Shown: positions 34,592-43,591 of the stretch, piece by piece
Layout: each line of letters begins with the position of its first letter
Position numbering within the stretch: position 1 is the stretch's first letter
Source: Cucumibacter marinus DSM 18995
GTDB taxonomy: Bacteria; Pseudomonadota; Alphaproteobacteria; Rhizobiales; Devosiaceae
Length of the DNA stretch: 64,000 nucleotides
NCBI RefSeq assembly: GCF_000429865.1
Contig: NZ_KE386977.1
Coordinates: forward strand, 55,043-119,042
Direction of reading: 5' to 3'
Made by a program: the position numbers and the translations under genes
Notes under the pieces: generated by a model
Seen by the model: only the letters and a program-made list of their open reading frames with translations
The model's database searches: none
Told to the model about the DNA's origin: nothing

Positions 34592-35893
34592 GTGAACGAC
34601 AAGCCAGTCGACAAGGACGTCATCACAGGTGCCCCGGCTCGCGCCAATCGCTGGCGCGAGCGCCTTTATGCCGGGCGTTGGGTACTAATCGCCACCGCCG
34701 CGGTCATGGCCGGTTTTGTCTATTATGGCCGGTTGTCCGTGCTCGAAGCACTGCTGGGCTTTGCGCTCATCTTTCTGGCCGCGCTGGTGGTGCCGCGCCG
34801 CGCCCGCATCATCCTGCCCCAGTCGGGCGACATGCAGCGCTCGCCGGAACGCGCCGACAATTCGACCCAGCGCTTTGCAGATGCGCTGCGCGATCCCTGC
34901 ATCATCATCGACAGGCGCCGCAACGTCGTCCACATCAACCCCGCGGCGCGGCGCGACTTTCCCTCGGTCCAGAACGATACCCCGCTCGCCTTCGCCATGC
35001 GCAACCCGGCCTTCCTCTCGGTTGTCGAAAAGGCCGTCACCGGCGGGGCCACGGCCGATGGAGAATTCTCGGTCACCGTGCCGACCGAAACCTGGTACGG
35101 CGTCACTGTTGCACCGCTGGCCTTCAGGGCCGGCAGCGAGGCACAGGCCCCCGATCTGTTTGTCATCTCGCTGACCAACCAGTCCGAGCAGCGTCGTCTC
35201 AACCAGATGCGCGCCGACTTCGTCGCCAATGCCAGCCACGAACTGCGCACACCGCTGACCTCGCTGATGGGCTTCCTCGATACGCTGATGGGGCCGGCGG
35301 CCAACGATCCCGAGGCGCGCGAGAAATTCCTCGGCATCATGCGAGCACAGTCCGAGCGCATGGCGCGCCTGATCGACGATCTCCTGTCGCTGTCGCGCAT
35401 CGAACTGCGCCAGCATATGCGGCCTTCCGGCACGGTGGACCTTGTCAGCCTTGTGGGCGAGGTCACCGAACAGATGCAGCCCCAGGCCCGGGATGCGGAA
35501 GTCGAGCTGAAGGCCACGATCGCTGTCGATGCCGCCGAAATCACTGGCGACCACAATGAACTGGTGCAGGTGTTCGAGAACCTCATCGACAACGCCATGA
35601 AATATGGCGGTTCCGGCGGCGTGGTCGAGATTATCCTCGACAGGGCCACCGATCGGCGCAATGCGGCCTTTGTCGTCACCGTCCGCGACAAGGGGCCGGG
35701 CATCGCTCCGGAAAACGTGCCGCGCCTCACCGAGCGCTTCTACCGCGTCGATGTGGAATCGAGCCGCCGCAAGAAGGGCACGGGGCTCGGACTGGCGATC
35801 GTCAAGCACATCGTCAACCGTCATCGCGGCGAGCTTTCGATCTCCTCAGAACCGGGCAAGGGCACAGCCGTTTCGGTCTATTTGCCGGCCTGA
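34592..35893 (+). CDS. phoR: Phosphate regulon sensor histidine kinase PhoR
   Basis: A 433-residue kinase with two membrane segments near the N-terminus (about 30-48 and 52-70) and almost no periplasmic loop, as usual for PhoR. A PAS-like domain (about 90-200) is followed by HisKA with His216 in NASHELRTPLTSL and an HATPase domain (ENLIDNAMKYGG, DKGPGIA, GTGLGLAIV). It starts with GTG. It is followed by pstSCAB, phoU and phoB, so it is the phosphate-starvation kinase that phosphorylates the PhoB at 41785. Confidence 0.93.
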   Translation: MNDKPVDKDVITGAPARANRWRERLYAGRWVLIATAAVMAGFVYYGRLSVLEALLGFALIFLAALVVPRRARIILPQSGDMQRSPERADNSTQRFADALRDPCIIIDRRRNVVHINPAARRDFPSVQNDTPLAFAMRNPAFLSVVEKAVTGGATADGEFSVTVPTETWYGVTVAPLAFRAGSEAQAPDLFVISLTNQSEQRRLNQMRADFVANASHELRTPLTSLMGFLDTLMGPAANDPEAREKFLGIMRAQSERMARLIDDLLSLSRIELRQHMRPSGTVDLVSLVGEVTEQMQPQARDAEVELKATIAVDAAEITGDHNELVQVFENLIDNAMKYGGSGGVVEIILDRATDRRNAAFVVTVRDKGPGIAPENVPRLTERFYRVDVESSRRKKGTGLGLAIVKHIVNRHRGELSISSEPGKGTAVSVYLPA

Positions 35894-36004
35894 GTCTCCC
35901 TGCGTACCGGTCCCTATTGGCCAATGACTGTCACCTCAGTGTGGCATGTCCACAGTATGATTGCCGTTTCAGCCTGGAAAGTTTCGTTTTTTCAAGGTGT
36001 TAGG

Positions 36005-36036
36005 CTGTCATGCAAGTGTCATTTCAGTGACATAAA
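36005..36036 (+). promoter_or_regulatory. Pho box and promoter of pstS
   Basis: CTGTCAT-GCAA-GTGTCAT at 36005-36022 is the direct-repeat PhoB site (7 bp, 4-bp spacer, 7 bp). A CATAAA -10-like element follows at 36031-36036, replacing a -35 by activator binding. It lies about 150 bp upstream of pstS. The 276-bp gap has a second CTGTCA-like half site at 35928. Confidence 0.8.
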
Positions 36037-36169
36037 ACCATTAGCACAACGCTTTAAGGCTCCCTGCGTCCGGGCAAAAGGAGCGGGACTTTCAAGGCGC
36101 ATCCCTGCCGCCGTCGCGCTGCCGGACAGGTTAAAAACCAAGATTTCTGAGCTCTGAAAGGGAGACATC

Positions 36170-37210
36170 ATGAAATTCGCTTCTTACGCCAGCGCCGCAG
36201 TGCTGCTGGTCGCCGGCGCCCTCGTTGCCACCGGTGCGCAGGCCCAGTCTCGGGATACCATCCAGATTGCCGGTTCCTCGACCGTTCTGCCTTTCGCCAG
36301 CATCGTGGCCGAAGAGTTCGGCAACGCTTTCCCTGAATACAACACCCCGGTCGTGGGTTCGGGCGGCTCCTCTGGCGGCCTGCGCCAGTTCTGCGAAGGC
36401 GTCGGTGAATCCACCATCGATATCGCCAACGCGTCGCGCCGCATCCGCGCCTCGGAAATCGAAGCCTGCGCCGAAGCCGGTGTGAAGGACATCCGCGAAA
36501 TCCGCATCGGTTACGACGGGATCGTGTTTGCTGCTGACGCCTCCAAGGCGGACTTCGCTCTCGAGCCGGTCCATGTCTACAAGGCAATCGCCGCTGAAGT
36601 TCCGGTCGATGGCGAAATGGTCGCCAACCCCTACACCAACTGGAACGAAATCGACGCCTCGCTCCCCGATCAGGCCATCTCGCTCGCGATCCCGGCTTCG
36701 AACCACGGCACGCGTGAAGTGTTCGAGGAAAAGGTCGTTCTTCCCGGTTGTGAAGAAGCCGGCCTGCCGGAAATGGACGAAGACGCCATGGAAGCGTCCT
36801 GCCTGACCTTCCGTCAGGACGTGGTGGTCGAGATCGCCGGTGACTACACCGAGACCCTGGCCCGCCTGCAGTCCAACGCTGACACCATCGGCGTGTTTGG
36901 CCTGTCCTTCTATGACCAGAACCGCGACACCCTGAAGGTTGCCACCGTTTCCGGTGTCACCCCCTCGCTCGAAACCGTCGCCTCCGGCGAATACCCGGTT
37001 TCCCGCCCGCTGTTCTTCTACGTCAAGGGCGAGCACATCGGCGTCATCCCCGGCATTGAAGACTATGTTGCCTTCTTCCTGTCCGACGCGATCGCCGGCA
37101 ATGGCGGCACCCTGGAAGACGCCGGCATGATCCCGGCTCCGGATGCCGAACGTGAAGCCGTCATGGCGGCCTTCGACGAAGGCAAGGCCATCATGGCTTC
37201 CGACCTCTAA
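36170..37210 (+). CDS. pstS: Phosphate ABC transporter substrate-binding protein PstS
   Basis: A 346-residue periplasmic protein with a signal peptide ending near GAQAQ (residue 26). The phosphate-binding loop IAGSSTVLPF and the second loop GSGGSSGGLRQFC are typical of the group with extra cysteines found in alphaproteobacteria, as is NHGTREVFEEKV. It captures inorganic phosphate for PstC and PstA. The upstream Pho box indicates induction under phosphate starvation, and a strong hairpin follows the stop. Confidence 0.95.
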   Translation: MKFASYASAAVLLVAGALVATGAQAQSRDTIQIAGSSTVLPFASIVAEEFGNAFPEYNTPVVGSGGSSGGLRQFCEGVGESTIDIANASRRIRASEIEACAEAGVKDIREIRIGYDGIVFAADASKADFALEPVHVYKAIAAEVPVDGEMVANPYTNWNEIDASLPDQAISLAIPASNHGTREVFEEKVVLPGCEEAGLPEMDEDAMEASCLTFRQDVVVEIAGDYTETLARLQSNADTIGVFGLSFYDQNRDTLKVATVSGVTPSLETVASGEYPVSRPLFFYVKGEHIGVIPGIEDYVAFFLSDAIAGNGGTLEDAGMIPAPDAEREAVMAAFDEGKAIMASDL

Positions 37211-37225
37211 GGTCAGTACCAGGAT

Positions 37226-37249
37226 CGGGGGCTCCTTGCGGAGCCCCCG
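37226..37249 (+). terminator. Hairpin between pstS and pstC
   Basis: CGGGGGCTCC and GGAGCCCCCG form a perfect 10-bp stem with a four-base loop, 15 bp after the pstS stop. Only a short CCTTTC tail follows, so it is a partial terminator or an mRNA-stabilising end, which would give more PstS than permease. Confidence 0.6.
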
Positions 37250-37324
37250 GACCTTTCAAGGCGGCCCTGTTTCGACCAGAGAAGCCGTCACCCAGTTTTC
37301 TTCCGGCGCGGAGGCGCAGACGCC

Positions 37325-38704
37325 GTGAACAGTACCTTGATCATCGCAGCTCTGCTGTTGATCCTGCTCTCGCTGGCCTATCAGATCGGCTGGTCGAAGA
37401 GCCGGACGATCTCGTCCTCCAAGCAGGAAAAGCTTCATTCAAGGCCGGTTTATCACGGTGCGCTGGTCGCCATCTGGGCGCTGGTGCCGGCCCTTCTGAT
37501 TCTCGGGCTATGGGTTCTGCTGGGCGACACTGCCACCCGCCAGTTCATCATGGCGCAACTTCCGCAAGAGATCGTCACCGAGGGCGGTTCAGGGCTTGTC
37601 ACCGCCATCCAGCGCGTGCGCTCGATCGCCTCGGGCTTTGGTGTTGCCGGCGAGATCCAGCCCTTTGAGCAGGCTGCCGCCGACGCCCTGCGCTATTTCA
37701 CCTTCATCACATTCATGGTTGTTATTGCCGCTGCTGCCGGCACCGGGTTGCTGGCGCTGCTCTATGCACGCCGCCGCATCCGGGCCCGCCTTCGCGCCCG
37801 CAACGAAGTCGAGACGGTGCTCCGCATCGGCCTGATCGCCTGTTCGGCGGTTGCCATCCTGACCACCCTTGGCATCGTCGCCTCGCTCCTGACCGAGGCG
37901 ATCCGCTTTTTCTCCTTCATCAATCCCCTGTCGTTCTTCTTCGGCACGGTGTGGAACCCGCGCTTTGCGACGGTCGGCACGGGCGGGGAAGGGGACTATG
38001 GTCTGCTGCCGCTCCTGTGGGGCACCATCATGGTTTCGGCTATCGCCATGCTGGTCGCGGTGCCTGTCGGGCTGATGTCGGCAGTCTATCTCTCGCAGTA
38101 CGCGTCCAAGCGCGTGCGCGACATCGTCAAGCCGATCATCGAGGTGCTGGCCGGCATCCCGACCATTGTCTACGGCTTCTTTGCCCTTGTGACAGTCGGC
38201 CCGTTCCTGTCTCAGCTCGGCGGCTTCATCGGCATCGAGATCCGCGCCACCAGCGCGCTGACGGCCGGGCTCGTGATGGGGATCATGATCATCCCCTTCA
38301 TCTCGTCGCTTTCCGAAGACATTCTGCAGCAGGTGCCGCGCGCGATGCGCGACGGTTCGCTCGGCCTTGGCGCCACCCAGTCGGAGACGATCCGGCGGGT
38401 TCTTTTGCCTGCCGCCTTGCCGGGGATTGTCGGGGCGTTCCTCTTGGCGGTCAGCCGCGCCATCGGCGAGACCATGATCGTGGTGCTCGCCGCCGGCAAC
38501 AGCCCGGTGTTGCGCGCCAATCCTGCCGAGCCGATTTCCACGGTGACGGTAACGATCGTCAATCAGCTGACCGGTGACACGGACTTTGCCGGTCCCCAGT
38601 CTCTGGTCGCTTTTGCCCTCGGGCTTACCCTGTTCGCGATGACCCTGCTGCTTAACGTGGCCGCGCTGTTCATCGTCCGCAAATATCGGGAGCAATACGA
38701 ATAG
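37325..38704 (+). CDS. pstC: Phosphate ABC transporter permease PstC
   Basis: A 459-residue permease, longer than the enteric protein because of an N-terminal extension with two or three extra membrane segments, as is common in alphaproteobacteria. The core has the expected segment YFTFITFMVV, SFFFGTVWNPRF and the EAA loop GLGATQSETIRRVLLPAALPGI. Starts with GTG; 115 bp after pstS, separated by a hairpin. Together with PstA it forms the membrane channel. Confidence 0.94.
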   Translation: MNSTLIIAALLLILLSLAYQIGWSKSRTISSSKQEKLHSRPVYHGALVAIWALVPALLILGLWVLLGDTATRQFIMAQLPQEIVTEGGSGLVTAIQRVRSIASGFGVAGEIQPFEQAAADALRYFTFITFMVVIAAAAGTGLLALLYARRRIRARLRARNEVETVLRIGLIACSAVAILTTLGIVASLLTEAIRFFSFINPLSFFFGTVWNPRFATVGTGGEGDYGLLPLLWGTIMVSAIAMLVAVPVGLMSAVYLSQYASKRVRDIVKPIIEVLAGIPTIVYGFFALVTVGPFLSQLGGFIGIEIRATSALTAGLVMGIMIIPFISSLSEDILQQVPRAMRDGSLGLGATQSETIRRVLLPAALPGIVGAFLLAVSRAIGETMIVVLAAGNSPVLRANPAEPISTVTVTIVNQLTGDTDFAGPQSLVAFALGLTLFAMTLLLNVAALFIVRKYREQYE

Positions 38705-38706
38705 TC

Positions 38707-40077
38707 ATGACTGACACAACCGCATCTCCCGGGACCGGCACCGTCTCCGCCGAAGAAAACCGCGCCCGTATCCGCAAGGGTCTGGCCCGCCGCCACCGCC
38801 AGGAAGCCATCTTCCGCGGAATGGGGGTCGCCGCCATCGCCGCTGCGCTGGGCTTTGTCGCCATCCTGTTCGGCATGATCATCTTCAAGGGCGCCCCCGC
38901 CTTCTGGCAGGCGACCCTGACCGCCGAGGTCTATTTCGACCCCGAGGTCATCGAGAGCGATCCGCGCCCCGTGCAACAGGAAGGCCAGTCACCCGCCGAC
39001 TACCGGGCAGAGTTGCTGCGCTGGGAACGTGCGGTGACCTTGTCGAACTGGAACGCGGTCGTCGCCGACAGCATCCGCAAGCTGGCGCCCGATATGGAAC
39101 TCGAGCGCAAGGACGCGCTTGAGCTGGTGACCAGCTCGGTGCGTTACAAGCTCCGCGACATGTTCGTCGAAAACCCCGACCTGCTCGGCCAGACCGTTTC
39201 GGTCAGCATGCTCGGCTCGGCGAACACCGATGTCTGGCTCAAAGGCAATATCGACCGCAGTCTGGCCGATGACAGGCAACAGCTCTCGGCTGCGACCCGC
39301 GAACTCGCAGACCGGCTGGCCGAAGAGGGCGTGATCCGCTCCGCATTCGCCTGGCACATCTTCACCAACGTGGACTCCCGCTCCGCACCGGCCTCTGCGG
39401 GTCTCGCCGGGGCCTTTGTCGGCTCGCTTTACATGATGCTGGTCGTCATCGCCCTGGCGGTGCCGATCGGGGTGGCAAGCGCCGTCTATCTCGAGGAATT
39501 CGCGCCCAAAAACCGCCTGACCGACCTGATCGAAGTCAACATCAACAACCTCGCCGCAGTGCCCTCGATCGTCTTCGGCCTGCTCGGCGCGGCGGTGTTC
39601 ATCAACTATTTCAAGCTGCCTTTGTCGGCCCCGCTGGTCGGCGGCATGGTGCTCACACTGATGACCCTGCCCACGATCATCATTGCAACGCGATCGTCGT
39701 TGCGGGCCGTGCCGCCCTCGCTGCGCCAGGCCGCGCTCGGGCTCGGTGCGTCCCAGACCCAGACCGTGTTCCATCACGTTCTGCCCCTGACCTTTCCTGG
39801 CATCCTGACCGCGACCATCATCGGTGTCGCCCAGGCTCTGGGGGAGACCGCGCCGCTCCTGCTGATCGGGATGAATGCCTTTGTGGCCAATGTTCCCGCC
39901 ACGCCGATGGACCAGGCGACCGCACTGCCGGTCCAGATCTATCTGTGGCAAGGCAACGAGAACCGCAATTTCTTCGAGGCCCGTACCTCTGCCGCCATTA
40001 TGGTGCTGTTGGGACTGATGATCATGCTCAACGCACTCGCCATTTTCCTCAGAACCCGGCTCGAGAAGCGCCAGTAG
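38707..40077 (+). CDS. pstA: Phosphate ABC transporter permease PstA
   Basis: A 456-residue permease. It has a long N-terminal cytoplasmic and periplasmic segment (to about residue 230), typical of alphaproteobacterial PstA, before the permease core with YLEEFAPKNRLTDLIEVNINNLAAVPSIVFG-type sequence and the EAA loop GLGASQTQTVFHHVLPLTFPG. The start is three bases after the pstC stop. The extra N-terminal domain has no catalytic signature; its role is unknown. Confidence 0.93.
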   Translation: MTDTTASPGTGTVSAEENRARIRKGLARRHRQEAIFRGMGVAAIAAALGFVAILFGMIIFKGAPAFWQATLTAEVYFDPEVIESDPRPVQQEGQSPADYRAELLRWERAVTLSNWNAVVADSIRKLAPDMELERKDALELVTSSVRYKLRDMFVENPDLLGQTVSVSMLGSANTDVWLKGNIDRSLADDRQQLSAATRELADRLAEEGVIRSAFAWHIFTNVDSRSAPASAGLAGAFVGSLYMMLVVIALAVPIGVASAVYLEEFAPKNRLTDLIEVNINNLAAVPSIVFGLLGAAVFINYFKLPLSAPLVGGMVLTLMTLPTIIIATRSSLRAVPPSLRQAALGLGASQTQTVFHHVLPLTFPGILTATIIGVAQALGETAPLLLIGMNAFVANVPATPMDQATALPVQIYLWQGNENRNFFEARTSAAIMVLLGLMIMLNALAIFLRTRLEKRQ

Positions 40078-40105
40078 GCGCCCCTTGCCCAAAGGAGGCT
40101 GATCC

Positions 40106-40954
40106 ATGGATACCACCTCTCAGGAACAGACCAAGAAGTTCGAGCCGCCCGCCGCGACCGCTGCCGCCGCCGTCGAGACGGCCACGCAAACCGGTTCAAA
40201 AACCCGGGTTTCCGCCCGCGATGTCAATGTGCACTACGGTGAGAAGCAGGCGCTTTTCGACGTCTCCATCGACATTCCGGATCGTGGCGTGACCGCCTTT
40301 ATCGGCCCCTCGGGCTGCGGCAAGTCGACTTTCCTGCGCTGCCTCAATCGCATGAACGACACCATCGAGGGCTGCCGGGTGACCGGCAAGATCTTGCTCG
40401 ACGATGTCGATATCGCCAATCCGGACCTCGACGTCGTTGAGCTGCGGGCCCGTGTCGGCATGGTGTTCCAGAAGCCGAACCCGTTCCCCAAATCAATCTA
40501 TGAGAACGTGGCTTACGGCCCGCGCATCCACGGCATGACCAGCTCCAAGGACGAACTCGACGAGATCGTCTATTCATCGCTGCGCCGCGCCGGCCTCTAC
40601 GAAGAGGTCAAGGACCGGCTCGACCAGCCCGGCACCGGGCTCTCCGGCGGCCAGCAGCAGCGCCTTTGTATTGCTCGCGCCATCGCCACCAAGCCTGAAG
40701 TGCTGCTGATGGACGAGCCCTGCTCGGCGCTCGACCCGATCGCGACCGCGATCATCGAGGAACTGATCGACGAACTGCGTGAGAACTTCACTATCGTCAT
40801 CGTGACCCACTCCATGCAGCAGGCCGCGCGTGTGAGCCAGAAGACGGCGTTCTTCCACCTCGGTAAACTGATCGAGGAAGGGCCGACCGAGCAGATCTTC
40901 ACCAATCCCCTGGACAAGAAGACCCAGGATTACATCACCGGCCGTATCGGCTGA
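40106..40954 (+). CDS. pstB: Phosphate ABC transporter ATP-binding protein PstB
   Basis: A 282-residue ATPase with Walker [10 protein letters not shown], the PstB-specific [11 protein letters not shown]-loop [15 protein letters not shown], signature LSGGQQQRL and Walker [14 protein letters not shown] ~30-residue Ala-rich N-terminal extension precedes the domain. The start follows AAAGGAGGCTGATCC, a strong ribosome site. It powers the phosphate uptake complex and takes part with PhoU in signalling to PhoR. Confidence 0.96.
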   Translation: MDTTSQEQTKKFEPPAATAAAAVETATQTGSKTRVSARDVNVHYGEKQALFDVSIDIPDRGVTAFIGPSGCGKSTFLRCLNRMNDTIEGCRVTGKILLDDVDIANPDLDVVELRARVGMVFQKPNPFPKSIYENVAYGPRIHGMTSSKDELDEIVYSSLRRAGLYEEVKDRLDQPGTGLSGGQQQRLCIARAIATKPEVLLMDEPCSALDPIATAIIEELIDELRENFTIVIVTHSMQQAARVSQKTAFFHLGKLIEEGPTEQIFTNPLDKKTQDYITGRIG

Positions 40955-40982
40955 TCATTGTCCCCTTTGCGGAGCCTGAGCG

Positions 40983-41684
40983 ATGGTTGAACCCTCATCC
41001 GAACACATCGTCTCGTCCTATGAAGACGAATTGAAGGAACTCGCGCGCCTCATCTCCGAGATGGGCGGGCTTGTCGAACAGGCGGTCACCAATTCGGTGA
41101 ATGGCCTTGTGCGCATGGACGACGAACTGGCGCGTGGCGTCGTGAAATCCGATCAGGAAGTCGACGACATGCAGCGCCGGATCGATGACCTGGCCGTCTC
41201 CATGATCGCGCGCCGGCAACCCATGGCCTCTGACCTTCGCCAGATCATCTCGACCATTCACGTGGCGACCGATCTCGAGCGTATCGGCGACATGGCCAAG
41301 AATATCGGCCGTCGCACCATCGAGATCGGTGACCGGCAAATGTCGGCCCAGCTTTATTCGGGCCTCAAGCACATGTCGGAACTGGCCTTGCGGCAGATCG
41401 ACCGTGCGCTCGATGTCTTCAACGCCCGCGACGAGATCGGCGCGGTTGAGGTTTGCCGGCGCGATGACGAACTCGACAGCCTCTACATGTCGCTGTTCCG
41501 CGAATTCCTAACCTATATGATGGAAGATCCGCGCAACATCTCGGACTGTACGCATCTGCTGTTCTGCGCCAAGAACCTCGAGCGGGCCGGCGACCACGCC
41601 ACCAACATTGCCGAGGCAGCCTATTATCTCAAGACCGGCAAGAGCCTGGTGCTTGAAAGCGACAGCATGGGAACGGTCGGCTGA
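40983..41684 (+). CDS. phoU: Phosphate signalling protein PhoU
   Basis: A 233-residue protein of two repeated three-helix PhoU modules, each with metal-binding acid motifs (DLERIGDMAKNI at about 97-108 and NLERAGDHATNIAE at about 198-211). It links the PstSCAB transporter to PhoR and keeps the regulon off when phosphate is plentiful. It lies 28 bp after pstB and about 100 bp before phoB. Confidence 0.95.
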   Translation: MVEPSSEHIVSSYEDELKELARLISEMGGLVEQAVTNSVNGLVRMDDELARGVVKSDQEVDDMQRRIDDLAVSMIARRQPMASDLRQIISTIHVATDLERIGDMAKNIGRRTIEIGDRQMSAQLYSGLKHMSELALRQIDRALDVFNARDEIGAVEVCRRDDELDSLYMSLFREFLTYMMEDPRNISDCTHLLFCAKNLERAGDHATNIAEAAYYLKTGKSLVLESDSMGTVG

Positions 41685-41784
41685 ACGGCCGGCGTCGGAC
41701 ACCCGATTGCGCAAATCTGCTAGCATGCCGCTGGTTCGGACCCCGGAAGGGGTCCGGCCTGCCGGCGCGATGGAGACCTGAGCC

Positions 41785-42486
41785 GTGGCTCCCCTTGTCC
41801 TGATCGTCGAAGACGAAACCGATCTCGCCTTGATGATGCGCTACAATCTCGAGGCCGAAGGCTATCGCGTGCAATGTGTGGAGAGCGGCGACGAGGCCGA
41901 TCTCCAGATGCGCGAGGCCGTGCCCGATATCATCCTGCTCGACTGGATGCTGCCGGGCCTCTCCGGGATCGAACTGTGCCGCCGCTGGCGCACGCGAGAG
42001 GCAACGGCCCGCGTGCCGATCATCATGCTGACGGCCCGCAGCGAAGAAGAAGAACGGGTACGGGGTCTCGCCACCGGGGCCGATGACTACATGGTCAAAC
42101 CCTTCTCGGTCCCCGAACTGGTCGCCCGTATCCGGGCGCTGCTGCGCCGCACCAATCCGACCCTTTTGAGCGTGACCCTCAAGGCCGGCGATATCGAACT
42201 CGATCGTGAGACCCATCGGGTCCGGCGCGGGGGCAGGGAGGTTCATCTCGGCCCGACCGAATATCGCCTGCTTGAATATCTCATGCAGAACCCGGGCCGG
42301 GTCTATTCGCGCGAGCAATTGCTCGACGGGGTGTGGGGCCATGACGTCTATGTCGACGAACGGACCGTCGATGTTCATGTGGGGCGGTTGCGCAAGGCCA
42401 TCAATCGCGGCCGTGTGCGCGACCCGATCCGCACCGTGCGGGGCGCCGGCTACGCGTTCGACGAGAACTTCACGGTTGTGAGCTGA
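41785..42486 (+). CDS. phoB: Phosphate regulon response regulator PhoB
   Basis: A 233-residue OmpR-class regulator. The receiver has the acidic pair EDE, the phosphorylated Asp in LLDWMLPGLSG (about residue 53) and the Lys of VKPFS. The C-terminal winged helix contains LGPTEYRLLEYLMQNPGRVYSREQ-type sequence and VDVHVGRLRKAI, typical of PhoB. It binds Pho boxes such as the one at 36005. Starts with GTG; a clear terminator follows. Confidence 0.95.
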   Translation: MAPLVLIVEDETDLALMMRYNLEAEGYRVQCVESGDEADLQMREAVPDIILLDWMLPGLSGIELCRRWRTREATARVPIIMLTARSEEEERVRGLATGADDYMVKPFSVPELVARIRALLRRTNPTLLSVTLKAGDIELDRETHRVRRGGREVHLGPTEYRLLEYLMQNPGRVYSREQLLDGVWGHDVYVDERTVDVHVGRLRKAINRGRVRDPIRTVRGAGYAFDENFTVVS

Positions 42487-42512
42487 GCGCAGCACCACCC
42501 GCCGGACAAACA

Positions 42513-42539
42513 AAACCCCGCTGAATGGCGGGGTTTTTC
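42513..42539 (+). terminator. Rho-independent terminator after phoB
   Basis: AAACCCCGC and GCGGGGTTT form a nine-pair stem with a six-base loop, followed by TT, 27 bp after the phoB stop. It closes the phosphate locus. Confidence 0.85.
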
Positions 42540-42609
42540 ATCTCCGGTGGCGGTCTCAAAAAAGAGAGGCCGCGATCGTCAGCGGCCCCAGGACGCCACA
42601 GGGAGAAGC

Positions 42610-43155
42610 CTACTTTTTCTTGCGTTCAACCGCGTGATAGGCGCGGCGGGAGTGGAATTCGCAATAGGGGCGGCCTTCATCCGAGTGCCGGCCGCAGAAA
42701 TAGAAATCCTCGCTCATCGGATCGCCGATCGGCCATTTGCAGGTGTGCTCGTTGAGCCCCATCAGATCGACCCGCTTTTCCGGCTCGATGTAAAGTTCGG
42801 CCGAAGTATCCGCGACCGCCAGGGTCTCGGCATCGGTCTCCGCGTCATATTTGAGGGCCGTGGCCCCGATCATCGGCGCGCTGGTCATCTGCCGGCGCTT
42901 GGCGATGGCGCTCGCCGCGCTCGAGGAGGAGGCGCCGCTTGGCCGCCGGGGCGCCGGATTGGACGCACGCGGCTTGCGGGCACGCGATGCGGTCGAGGCG
43001 GGCTTGGCCCGGCCAGACAGCTTGAGCCGGTGGACTTTGCCGATGACAGCGTTGCGGGTGACCCCCTCGCCAAGCTCGGCGGCGATCTGGCTGGCGCTCA
43101 GACCTTCCATCCAGAGCTTTTTGAGAAGTTCAACTCTTTCGTCTGTCCACGCCAT
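42610..43155 (-). CDS. gcrA: Cell cycle regulator GcrA
   Basis: A 181-residue GcrA. The N-terminal domain MAWTDERVELLKKLW...GVTRNAVIGKVHRL is the characteristic helix-turn-helix (about residues 1-46); a low-complexity Ala/Ser/Arg linker follows; the C-terminal part HTCKWPIGDP...FCGRHSDEGRPYCEFHS binds sigma-70. GcrA activates promoters with methylated GANTC sites together with the RNA polymerase sigma factor. Three GANTC sites lie within 160 bp upstream of its own start. Confidence 0.96.
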   Translation of the reverse strand: MAWTDERVELLKKLWMEGLSASQIAAELGEGVTRNAVIGKVHRLKLSGRAKPASTASRARKPRASNPAPRRPSGASSSSAASAIAKRRQMTSAPMIGATALKYDAETDAETLAVADTSAELYIEPEKRVDLMGLNEHTCKWPIGDPMSEDFYFCGRHSDEGRPYCEFHSRRAYHAVERKKK

Positions 43156-43591
43156 GGTGATCCCCTAAAGTGTTCGTCTGGAGGATTCCTGGATAGAATC
43201 CCGGACCCCTCCGGATGTCGAAATCCGGAAAAACACAATCTGTCGTGTGCTTAGTGGGTCCGCCGCACGAGATGTCGTGCTCCCATACCCTTACTGTACA
43301 TGAGCGCCGGAATCCGTGACAAGAGTCGCTCTCCAATATCCCCGCAAAATGTTGCGAGGGGGCAACGTCGGTAGTTGCCGGGTTGAAATGCCCGGGCAGA
43401 CCGGCTATTCCGCCCGCCTTTTGCCCCTTTGGCCGGGGCAATTGACATGCTCACGGCTTGCCGCCATACAGAAACGGACAAATGAACGTGCCGTCGCGTG
43501 GGAAAAGCCCTAGACGGCGCGTTTTTGGTTTTAGGCCCCCGTTTTGCCGTGCCCCGTGCTGTGGTCGGCAAACACAGCTAGGATAGTCGAC
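43156..43591. promoter_or_regulatory. gcrA/argD intergenic region with GANTC sites
   Basis: This 436-bp gap between divergent gcrA and argD holds three GANTC motifs near gcrA, at 43184-43188, 43196-43200 and 43310-43314, the target of the CcrM methyltransferase. The first two lie 29-45 bp upstream of the gcrA start. The rest is non-coding as far as I can tell; ORFs in it lack ribosome sites and family features. Confidence 0.55.

Noticed and set aside
43251..43571. Minus-strand ORF of 106 codons upstream of gcrA
   Set aside because: No ribosome site, basic low-complexity content and overlap with the GANTC promoter region.
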